Assembly (NCBI RefSeq): GCF_963668515.1
Contig: NZ_OY764864.1
Span: 1,054,001-1,118,000 of the forward strand
Direction: 5' to 3'
DNA: 64,000 nucleotides
Source of the DNA: an uncultured Ilyobacter sp.
GTDB taxonomy: Bacteria; Fusobacteriota; Fusobacteriia; Fusobacteriales; Fusobacteriaceae
Each line of letters begins with the position of its first letter. Within the stretch, counting starts at the first letter, position 1. The translations under genes were made by a program, and so were the position numbers. Positions 8,989-15,524 of this stretch are shown one piece after another. The notes beneath the pieces were generated by a model. The model was not told where the DNA came from and did not search any database. It worked only from the letters and a program-made list of their open reading frames with translations.

Positions 8989-10314
8989 ATGAAAAAATTT
9001 TTACTTATTATCTTTACACTCGTCGCTTTTTACGGCTGTGCTTCTTTAGAAGAGGGTAATTCCAAAGTAAAACTTCTAAAAGATAAGTTAATAAAAATAC
9101 AAAATGAAAATATTAATTCTGAGGAGGAGATAAAAAATTTCAAAAAAAGAATCTCAGTATCTAAAAATGAGATTTCTGAAATAAACCAAAAACTTGCTAC
9201 AATCAAGGCCCTCGCAGAAGAATCTGAAACTATTCATGTTTTTCAGGAGAAAATTACACCTAATTTAAAATTTGAAAAAAAATATCCTGGAAAACTCCCT
9301 GAAAATTTAAATTATGTCTTTGTGATAAGCCGTCAAATAAATTTGAGAGAGGGCCCTACCACTATAAGTACAATTCTCTCCAACGCAAATTACCTAGACA
9401 AACTTCCTCTCCTTGAGGAGGTCACAAACAAACAGGGAACAAAATGGTACAAGGTACTAGACAAGAGTGGCAGGGAAGTATATGTGCACTCTAGTGTGGT
9501 AGTAAAAAGAATTTTCATGTTTAACACAATGGTGGACAATCTCAACAGACTAGATATCTTCATAAACAGTGAACTTAAAAAAAACCGTACAATTGCTTCT
9601 ATTAGGGCCTACGTACCAAACCCCAACAATGTCAACCTGAAAAGAAAACAAGACAGATATGGAAATGTGGCAGACCAAAGTGCTACAGCATATTCTGAAA
9701 GGGGAACGTTATTTATTCCAGACAGTACGATAATATCCATAGATGAAAACGAAATTTCCGAAAACAATATGACAAAAATAAAAGTCTCTTATGCAACTGA
9801 GGATTCAATCTCTGTGCATAATTCTTTTATATCAAAGTCACCTAAAATAAATAGGTCTCCCAATAAGGCAATTGTTATTGACACAAACAATCAAAACTTT
9901 GGGGTTTTCGAGAGGATAAAAGGTGAGTGGGTGCTCATATCCTACGTCTATTCCAAAACTGGTTCAAAAAGTCGCCTTGGATTTCGGACACCTAAAGGAT
10001 TTTTTATAGTTCCAAATGCAAAAAAAATCATGACATATAACAGTGAAATTGGTAAAAAACAGGGATATGCTCAGTATGCCATTAGATTTTCAGGAGGAGG
10101 CTATATTCACGCCACTCCTTTCAGCTATGATGAGAACAAAGAAGCAACCAAGGGATGGAAAGAGGAAACTCTCGGAACTTATCCTGGAACCAGGAAATGC
10201 GTGAGAAATAAAGAGGATCATGCAAAATTCTTGTTTGACTGGGTTCTCAGAGGAAAAATATCAAATGAAAATTATCAAAGTGTATATGACAATGTAGCAG
10301 TCATAGTGATGTAA
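8989..10314 (+). CDS. Lipoprotein with SH3-like and L,D-transpeptidase (YkuD-like) domains
   Basis: A signal peptide ends in the lipobox FYGCAS (Cys about residue 17), so the protein is probably lipid-anchored. A coiled-coil stretch (about residues 25-80) is followed by an SH3-like segment (INLREGPTTISTILSN, then YKVLDKSGREVYVHSSVV). The C-terminal half carries a YkuD-like arrangement: IVIDTNNQNFGVFERI, RTPKGFFIVP, then IHATPF and, about 30 residues on, GTRKCVRN, giving His and catalytic Cys. Such enzymes cross-link or anchor proteins to peptidoglycan. The Cys motif is TRKCVR rather than the usual SHGC, so it is a divergent member. It ends at a terminator shared with the convergent gene. Confidence 0.8.
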   Translation: MKKFLLIIFTLVAFYGCASLEEGNSKVKLLKDKLIKIQNENINSEEEIKNFKKRISVSKNEISEINQKLATIKALAEESETIHVFQEKITPNLKFEKKYPGKLPENLNYVFVISRQINLREGPTTISTILSNANYLDKLPLLEEVTNKQGTKWYKVLDKSGREVYVHSSVVVKRIFMFNTMVDNLNRLDIFINSELKKNRTIASIRAYVPNPNNVNLKRKQDRYGNVADQSATAYSERGTLFIPDSTIISIDENEISENNMTKIKVSYATEDSISVHNSFISKSPKINRSPNKAIVIDTNNQNFGVFERIKGEWVLISYVYSKTGSKSRLGFRTPKGFFIVPNAKKIMTYNSEIGKKQGYAQYAIRFSGGGYIHATPFSYDENKEATKGWKEETLGTYPGTRKCVRNKEDHAKFLFDWVLRGKISNENYQSVYDNVAVIVM

Positions 10315-10318
10315 ATAT

Positions 10319-10353
10319 AAAAAGCTGAGGATCATTAAGATTCTCAGCTTTTT
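10319..10353. terminator. Bidirectional terminator between convergent genes
   Basis: AAAGCTGAG and CTCAGCTTT arms are flanked by A and T runs, so the hairpin can end transcription from both sides. The stop codon of the minus-strand gene lies inside it. Confidence 0.8.
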
Positions 10354-10670
10354 TCTATCCAATGCTCTAAAAGTTCCTTTGCAAGTAATGTATCTTTTGG
10401 TTTATCTTTTGAAACTTCTACCTTCATATCTTTATTGAGATATACATAATTCACAGTATTGCAAATAGGACATTTTGAATAAAGTACCTCAGAATACTCG
10501 TATACGTAAAGATTATTTATATCTTCTTTTACTGACTGAAACTCCCAATGAGCTTTTTCTAACTTATTTTTTTTCAAGGCTCTGGGTTTCAAAACATCAT
10601 AATGTTCCCTGCAGTTGCAACAAGATATAATAGCTTTTTCATTTTTTTCTTTGACATCAAAAATACCCAT
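10344..10670 (-). CDS. Small zinc-ribbon-like protein, unknown function
   Basis: The protein (108 residues from the ATG at 10670) has CCNC near the N-terminus and KCPICNTVNYVYL near residue 75, which together could bind one zinc ion. A GTG at 10679 is in frame, but GGGGGTG lies 8 bases before the ATG, so the ATG is preferred. No catalytic motif is visible. It stands alone between two envelope lipoprotein units. Function unknown. Confidence 0.7.
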   Translation of the reverse strand: MGIFDVKEKNEKAIISCCNCREHYDVLKPRALKKNKLEKAHWEFQSVKEDINNLYVYEYSEVLYSKCPICNTVNYVYLNKDMKVEVSKDKPKDTLLAKELLEHWIEKS

Positions 10671-10756
10671 AAAAAACACCCCCTATACAATCAGAATATA
10701 CGGTAAAATATCATATATCCTCCTTTGTCGAACGAATAAAATAAATTAAAATTTAG

Positions 10757-10785
10757 TTGATTTATTGGTACTTACAGGCTAGAAT
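10757..10785 (+). promoter_or_regulatory. Promoter for the lipoprotein pair
   Basis: TTGATT (10757-10762) and TAGAAT (10780-10785) are separated by exactly 17 bases and lie about 40 bases before the first lipoprotein start. Confidence 0.6.
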
Positions 10786-10822
10786 TTAAATATAACACAA
10801 AAGATTAAGGAGGTATACAATT

Positions 10823-11065
10823 ATGAAAAAAATCTTAATGTCGTTAACTGTAATTCTTGTCTTAGCAGGTTGTACTTCGTCCAAAGTAGAAGAAGTAGAT
10901 CAAAAGATAACAATGCTTGAAAAAAAGGTGGCTGCTGCTGAAAAAACTTCGGCTGGACTGAAAGACGAAACTATGATCCTCAAAAATGAAACTATGACTC
11001 TAGAAAAAAACGTAGACATGCTAAATACAAAAGTTGAAGCAATCAAAGAATCACTATCTCAGTAA
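10823..11065 (+). CDS. Small coiled-coil lipoprotein
   Basis: An 80-residue protein has a short signal peptide ending in LVLAGCTSS, a clear lipobox (Cys 17). The remainder is a heptad-patterned coiled coil (VDQKITMLEKKVAAAEKT, KNETMTLEKNVDMLNTKVE), reminiscent of Braun lipoprotein. It lies 12 bases before an OmpA-domain lipoprotein and shares its promoter, suggesting a joint role tethering the outer membrane to peptidoglycan. That role is inferred from the architecture; there is no sequence proof of covalent wall attachment. Confidence 0.8.
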   Translation: MKKILMSLTVILVLAGCTSSKVEEVDQKITMLEKKVAAAEKTSAGLKDETMILKNETMTLEKNVDMLNTKVEAIKESLSQ

Positions 11066-11077
11066 GGAGGGAAATTT

Positions 11078-11704
11078 ATGAAGAAAATTGTACTTATGCT
11101 TGCAGCTTTGGCAGTTCTTTCAGGATGTAGTTCTACAGATCAAGAAAGTGCCATGTTAAATAAAATGGAAAAAAATCTCAATAAGATAGAGGAAAACAAT
11201 GCCACTACAGGAGCAATGATAGATCAGTATAAAACTGGAATATTAGATGCAAAAACAAATGTAGCTAATTTAGAAAAAGATATTAACGCAATAGATTCCT
11301 TTATAAACCCTGAGACAGTGTTTGAAAAAAATGGTGTAATCGTTAAGAGAGAGAGAGACCAGCTCACTCTTATTATGCCTACAGATGTAGTCTTTGATTT
11401 TAATAAGGCTGAAATCAAGGATGATTTCAAACCTCTCCTCGATTCTCTTTATGAGGCTCTTACTATTTATAAAGGGGTAACAGTAAAAATCGACGGACAC
11501 ACTGATAATATAGGGTCACATGACTACAACCTCAAGCTTTCACAAAAAAGAGCCGAAAGTGCAAAGGAATACCTTGTCTCTAAAGGCCTCCAGGCAGAAA
11601 GAATCGTAACTGAAGGACACAGTTTCTCAAAACCTGCTGCAAGTAATGCAACACAAGCAGGAAGAGATAAAAACAGAAGAATTGAGGTAGTTATAAAAAA
11701 ATAA
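11078..11704 (+). CDS. OmpA/Pal-like peptidoglycan-binding lipoprotein
   Basis: The 208-residue protein has a signal peptide with lipobox LSGCSS (Cys 17), a helical linker (residues 25-75), and a C-terminal OmpA domain. The domain shows VVFDFNKAEIKDDFKPLL, KIDGHTDNIGSHDYNLKLSQKRAESAKEYL and GRDKNRRIEVVI, including the Asp and Arg that bind diaminopimelate or its analogue. It resembles Pal and anchors the outer membrane to the wall. The neighbouring coiled-coil lipoprotein is cotranscribed. Fusobacteria often carry lanthionine in place of diaminopimelate, so the ligand could differ here. Confidence 0.9.
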   Translation: MKKIVLMLAALAVLSGCSSTDQESAMLNKMEKNLNKIEENNATTGAMIDQYKTGILDAKTNVANLEKDINAIDSFINPETVFEKNGVIVKRERDQLTLIMPTDVVFDFNKAEIKDDFKPLLDSLYEALTIYKGVTVKIDGHTDNIGSHDYNLKLSQKRAESAKEYLVSKGLQAERIVTEGHSFSKPAASNATQAGRDKNRRIEVVIKK

Positions 11705-11716
11705 TTATTTCATCAG

Positions 11717-11750
11717 AGGTTTCTATAGTTTTGCTATAGAAACCTTTTTT
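11717..11750 (+). terminator. Rho-independent terminator
   Basis: A 12-bp perfect stem (AGGTTTCTATAG and its complement) with a 5-base loop is followed by TTTTTT. Confidence 0.9.
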
Positions 11751-11810
11751 GCTGATATTTTTTAAGTACAAAAAATATAAAAACTAATAAAAATTATAGG
11801 GAGGAACATT

Positions 11811-12359
11811 GTGCTTTTAGAATTTGAAGGTATACTGCCCAAATTAAATGAAAAAACCTTTGTGGCAGAAGGAGCAAAATTAATAGGAGATGTGGAAATG
11901 GATAAGTTTTCTAGCATCTGGTTCAACTGCGTAGCAAGAGGAGACGTATCTAATATCTATGTGGGAAAATATTCTAACGTACAGGACAACTCAGTCTTAC
12001 ACGTAGCAGACAATAAACCCTGCATTATAGGGGATTATGTAACAGTGGGACATAGCGTAGTTCTTCACGGGTGTGAAATAGAAGATCACTGCCTTGTAGG
12101 TATGGGAGCTACTATTCTCACAGGTGCAAAAGTAGGTCGTGGGAGCATCATCGCAGCAGGGGCACTTGTGAAGGAAAATCAGATCATCCCACCTAACTCC
12201 CTCGTGGCAGGAGTGCCTGGCAAAATAATCAGGACTGTAGAAAACCAGTGGGACAATATACATTCTCAGGCCGTAAAATATAAAACACTCTGGACAAAAA
12301 GATATGGTCTTATGCCTGATGCCGATGGCGAGATCTATGGTGGGGAAAAAATAGTCTGA
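11811..12359 (+). CDS. Gamma-carbonic-anhydrase-like left-handed beta-helix protein (YrdA/PaaY family)
   Basis: The 182-residue protein shows hexapeptide repeats throughout (for example VGKYSNVQDNSVLH, IGDYVTVGHSVVLHGCEI, VGMGATILTGAKVG). The metal-ligand histidines sit at SVLHVA, VGHSVVLHGC, as in gamma-class carbonic anhydrases. Translation starts at a GTG preceded by GGGAGGA. Many family members are of unknown activity, so carbonic anhydrase is possible but unproven. It stands alone between a terminator and pfkA. Confidence 0.88.
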   Translation: MLLEFEGILPKLNEKTFVAEGAKLIGDVEMDKFSSIWFNCVARGDVSNIYVGKYSNVQDNSVLHVADNKPCIIGDYVTVGHSVVLHGCEIEDHCLVGMGATILTGAKVGRGSIIAAGALVKENQIIPPNSLVAGVPGKIIRTVENQWDNIHSQAVKYKTLWTKRYGLMPDADGEIYGGEKIV

Positions 12360-12564
12360 TCTTTTAAGCAGTTATTTTTACTTCTTTTCTCAACGAGGTT
12401 ACTTTTTAACCACATTTGATTTTTTTTAATCTTTATCAAACAACACTCCTCCAATCTTTGTTAAAAGTCTGTAAATAATACAAGTTGTAATGAGTGTGTT
12501 GCATACTGATCACTTATCGTCCTTTTACAGAATAAAATAAGTTCGTTTTTTACTCATAATGATA

Positions 12565-12593
12565 TAGACGAATTCTTTAAAAACAGTTATAAT
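12565..12593 (+). promoter_or_regulatory. Promoter of pfkA
   Basis: TAGACG (12565-12570) and a perfect TATAAT (12588-12593) are separated by 17 bases, 69 bases before the pfkA start. The rest of the 303-base gap before pfkA shows nothing recognisable. Confidence 0.6.
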
Positions 12594-12662
12594 ATATTTT
12601 GTAGAACTAGGTCGATAGATAATTTTTATAACTAATATATTTACAATATAGGAGGTATTACT

Positions 12663-13625
12663 TTGAAAAAAATAGCCATATTAACGAGTGGAGGAGACGC
12701 TCCTGGAATGAATGCTGCAGTAAGAGCTGCGGGTAAATTTGCACTTAATACTGACTTGGAAGTATACGGAATAAAAAGAGGATACTTAGGTATGCTAAAT
12801 GATGAAATATTTAAAATAAGCTCTCAAGACCTTGGAGGAATAATAGACAGAGGTGGTACATCTCTTCTTACTGCAAGATGTCCAGAGTTTAAAGATCCAA
12901 AAATAAGGGCAATAGCTGCCGAAAATCTTAAAAAAAGAGGCATTGACGGCCTTATTGTTATAGGTGGAGACGGATCTTTCCACGGTGCAGACCTTCTTTC
13001 AAAGGAGCACGGAATAAAAGTAATCGGTATCCCTGGAACTATCGATAACGATATAGCAGGTACTGACTATACAATAGGTTTTGACACATGTCTGAATACC
13101 ATTCTAGATGCTATACAAAAGGTGAGAGATACTGCTACTTCACACGAGAGAACTATCCTTATAGAGGTAATGGGAAGAAATGCCGGAGACCTCGCTCTTT
13201 ATGCTTCTATGGCCGGTGGAGGAGACGGAATACTAATTCCTGAGCAGGACAATCCTATCGAAGTATTAGCTTACCAGATCCAGCAGAGGAGGAGAAGAGG
13301 AAAACTTCACGATATTATCTTAGTTGCAGAAGGGGTAGGATCAGCTCATACTGTTGCAGAAGAATTAAAGAAAAAAATACATACTGATGTAAGAATCGTA
13401 GTGCTCGGTCACGTACAAAGAGGTGGTACTCCATCAGGTTTTGACAGAGTACTGGGTACAAAAATGGGTGCTAAAGCAGTACAACTGCTCCTAGAAGAAA
13501 AGGGATGTCTAATGGTCGGTATAGAAGGTAGTCAGATAGTTACTCATCCTATCGAGTACGCTTGGGAAGGCACAAGAAGAGACCATATGGAAGACTATGA
13601 ATTGGCTCAGATCTTATCAAAATAA
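12663..13625 (+). CDS. pfkA: ATP-dependent 6-phosphofructokinase
   Basis: The 320-residue length and the motifs match bacterial PfkA: KKIAILTSGGDAPGMNAAVRA (ATP site), GGDGSFHGA, PGTIDNDIAGTDYTIGFDT with the catalytic Asp, MGRNAGDLALYA, and VAEGVGSAH. It phosphorylates fructose 6-phosphate to the 1,6-bisphosphate and commits sugar to glycolysis. The GGDGS sequence favours ATP over pyrophosphate as donor (pyrophosphate enzymes usually have GGDDS). Translation starts at TTG with AGGAGG seven bases upstream. It is monocistronic, with its own promoter and terminator. Confidence 0.96.
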   Translation: MKKIAILTSGGDAPGMNAAVRAAGKFALNTDLEVYGIKRGYLGMLNDEIFKISSQDLGGIIDRGGTSLLTARCPEFKDPKIRAIAAENLKKRGIDGLIVIGGDGSFHGADLLSKEHGIKVIGIPGTIDNDIAGTDYTIGFDTCLNTILDAIQKVRDTATSHERTILIEVMGRNAGDLALYASMAGGGDGILIPEQDNPIEVLAYQIQQRRRRGKLHDIILVAEGVGSAHTVAEELKKKIHTDVRIVVLGHVQRGGTPSGFDRVLGTKMGAKAVQLLLEEKGCLMVGIEGSQIVTHPIEYAWEGTRRDHMEDYELAQILSK

Positions 13626-13643
13626 AACTAATATAATTTCTAG

Positions 13644-13675
13644 ACAGAGATTCCTTTGGAGTCTCTGTTTTTTTT
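13644..13675 (+). terminator. Rho-independent terminator of pfkA
   Basis: ACAGAGA and TCTCTGT arms are followed by a run of nine T residues. Confidence 0.85.
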
Positions 13676-13715
13676 ATCAATTGGTGTATTAAAAAACAAA
13701 CAAAATCAAAAATAT

Positions 13716-13727
13716 AAGTGTACACTT
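13716..13727. promoter_or_regulatory. Upstream operator candidate AAGTGTACACTT
   Basis: A perfect 12-bp palindrome contains the GTGTACA element that recurs in both arms of the inverted repeat downstream of the ccpN promoter. It may be an auxiliary operator. Confidence 0.45.
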
Positions 13728-13797
13728 TTGAATTGATTAGTTATTCTGATTTAGATGTCTAAGGATCTGAAAGCATTAAAAAATATCCAAAAAGAAC

Positions 13798-13826
13798 TTG
13801 AATTTTAAATATCTGTATAGTATACT
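13798..13826 (+). promoter_or_regulatory. Promoter of the ccpN-PDRP-ppdK unit
   Basis: TTGAAT (13798-13803) and TATACT (13821-13826) have an ideal 17-base spacer. Transcription would begin near 13833, just before the inverted repeat at 13857. Confidence 0.7.
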
Positions 13827-13856
13827 CTATTCGAAGATGAGTGACGAAAACAATGT

Positions 13857-13879
13857 TGTACACAGCACTATAGTGTACA
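13857..13879. promoter_or_regulatory. Operator candidate with TGTACAC/GTGTACA arms
   Basis: Seven-base perfect inverted arms with a 9-base spacer lie between the predicted start site and the ccpN start codon. The position suits autorepression by the CcpN-like protein; that is an inference. Confidence 0.5.
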
Positions 13880-13898
13880 TTTAAAGAGGTGTTGAAAT

Positions 13899-14525
13899 TT
13901 GGAATATACAGAAAGACAAAAGAAAATAATAGATATTGTTAAAAAAAGAGGTCCCATTACAGGTGATGAAATCGGAAAAATATTAGAACTCACCAGAGGT
14001 GCCTTGAGAACAGACTTTTCTATTTTAACTAAAAATAAAATTCTTAATTCCAAGCCTAGAAAAGGCTATACATACCTGGGTGAGGGGAATACAAGCGGCA
14101 GCAAACTCGGAGATAAACAGGTAAAAACCTATATGGGTGTCCCTAGTGTACTTACTGAAGAGGCTACAGTTTACGAAGCTATCGTATCACTTTTTCTAAA
14201 GGATACAGGAAGCTTGCTGATAGTAAAAGACGGATATCTTTCAGGTATAGTATCTAGAAAAGACCTTTTGAAACATGTAATGGGTGGCAAAGAAAATCAC
14301 AAATCTCCAATTGGTATGATTATGACGAGAATGCCAAATATTATAGTATGCTCTCCCACCGATAGCATACACTCTGTTGCAGAAAAAATGGTCGAGCATG
14401 AGATAGATTCCATTCCTGTGGTAGAGGAAAATATTCAGGATAAGAAAACAAGGTACAAGGTTCTCGGGAAAATATCAAAAACAACTATAACAAGAATATT
14501 TGTAGACGAATTCAAAAAAAAATAG
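13899..14525 (+). CDS. ccpN: CcpN-like transcription regulator (winged helix plus two CBS domains)
   Basis: An N-terminal helix-turn-helix (RQKKIIDIVKKRGPITGDEIGKILELTRGALRTDFSIL) is followed by a pair of CBS domains (about residues 75-140 and 145-205, with DTGSLLIVKDGYLSGIVSRKDLLK and HEIDSIPVVEE). The 208-residue length and architecture match Bacillus CcpN, which represses gluconeogenic genes and senses ATP/ADP through its CBS domains. Start is TTG with AGAGGTG upstream. It is followed 13 bases later by the PPDK regulatory protein, the same pairing as ccpN-yqfL in Bacillus, and here ppdK itself comes next. It therefore likely controls the pyruvate to phosphoenolpyruvate switch. Confidence 0.87.
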   Translation: MEYTERQKKIIDIVKKRGPITGDEIGKILELTRGALRTDFSILTKNKILNSKPRKGYTYLGEGNTSGSKLGDKQVKTYMGVPSVLTEEATVYEAIVSLFLKDTGSLLIVKDGYLSGIVSRKDLLKHVMGGKENHKSPIGMIMTRMPNIIVCSPTDSIHSVAEKMVEHEIDSIPVVEENIQDKKTRYKVLGKISKTTITRIFVDEFKKK

Positions 14526-14538
14526 AGGTGGTTAAACT

Positions 14539-15366
14539 TTGGAGAAATTTACTATACACGTTTTTTCAGACTCTTACGGAGAATCAGGAGAGCAAGTTTC
14601 AAAATGTGCTCTCTCTCAATTTGGGTTTGGAGAATATGACATTGTAAGACATTCACATATAAACAGCCTTGAAAAATTGAACCAAGAATTAAAAATAGTA
14701 GACGGAGCCGAAAACATTCTGGTAGTTCACACCATGATCAATTTAGATCATGTAGAGGTGCTCAGCAGCTTTTGTAAAGATAGAAATTTCAAAAATATAG
14801 ATCTGCTGAACCCACTGGTAAGTGCAATAGAATCATACACCAAAAGGGCCCCCAGAAGAGAATCTGGAATATACAAAAAACTCGATGAAAAATATTTCCG
14901 TAGAATAGAGGCCATAGAATTTGCAGTAAAATATGACGATGGTAAGGATGCCAGAGGAATATATGAGGCTGACCTCATACTCCTTGGTATATCTAGAACT
15001 TCTAAGACACCACTTAGTATCTACCTTGGAAATAAAAAACATATCAAAGTAATAAATATTCCACTGGTTCCTGAGATGGAAGTTCCAAAGGATATATTCA
15101 AGGTTCCTAAGAAAAAAATTATAGGTCTTACCAATTCAATTGAAGTTTTAAATAAAATTCGGGAAGAAAGACTTAAAACAATAGGATTTAAAGAGGGATC
15201 GGCATACTCTTCAATGGGAAGAATCATCGAAGAGATGGATTACGCAGAAAATATAATGAAGAGAATAGGCTGTGCTGTTGTAGATGTGTCACAAAAAGCA
15301 ATAGAGGAAACTTCTGAGATCATAATAAACATAATGAAGGAAAATGGATTTAAAATAATTTATTAA
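14539..15366 (+). CDS. Pyruvate phosphate dikinase regulatory protein (bifunctional kinase/phosphorylase)
   Basis: The 275-residue protein belongs to the DUF299/PDRP family: it starts with FTIHVFSDSYGESGEQVSKCAL and contains the P-loop-like ADLILLGISRTSKTPLSIYL near residue 150. The family inactivates PPDK by ADP-dependent threonine phosphorylation and reactivates it by phosphorolysis. Start is TTG with AGAGGTGG. Its target, PPDK, is encoded downstream in the same transcript, with only a 26-codon ORF in between. Length is normal and no key motif is missing. Confidence 0.92.
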   Translation: MEKFTIHVFSDSYGESGEQVSKCALSQFGFGEYDIVRHSHINSLEKLNQELKIVDGAENILVVHTMINLDHVEVLSSFCKDRNFKNIDLLNPLVSAIESYTKRAPRRESGIYKKLDEKYFRRIEAIEFAVKYDDGKDARGIYEADLILLGISRTSKTPLSIYLGNKKHIKVINIPLVPEMEVPKDIFKVPKKKIIGLTNSIEVLNKIREERLKTIGFKEGSAYSSMGRIIEEMDYAENIMKRIGCAVVDVSQKAIEETSEIIINIMKENGFKIIY

Positions 15367-15388
15367 AAATATATTAGGAGGTATTAGT

Positions 15389-15469
15389 ATGTCACAAAAA
15401 AAAATTGTAATAAAATACAAGGAAACTGCCCTTAAAAGAAGAAGAAAAATAATAAAAAACAGTAAGTAA
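15389..15469 (+). CDS. 26-residue basic peptide between PDRP and ppdK
   Basis: A 27-codon frame starts at an ATG with AGGAGG seven bases upstream and ends at TAA. The product begins MSQKKIVIKYKETALKRRR and is strongly basic (11 Lys/Arg of 26), without hydrophobic segment. The very good ribosome binding site and location inside the 158-base gap argue that it is translated. It could be a small regulatory or leader peptide of ppdK; no family is known to me. Confidence 0.5.
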   Translation: MSQKKIVIKYKETALKRRRKIIKNSK

Positions 15470-15524
15470 GATTTTTTACTGATTTTCTGTTACTATCTTT
15501 TATTCCAAGGGGGAGTTTGGTATT

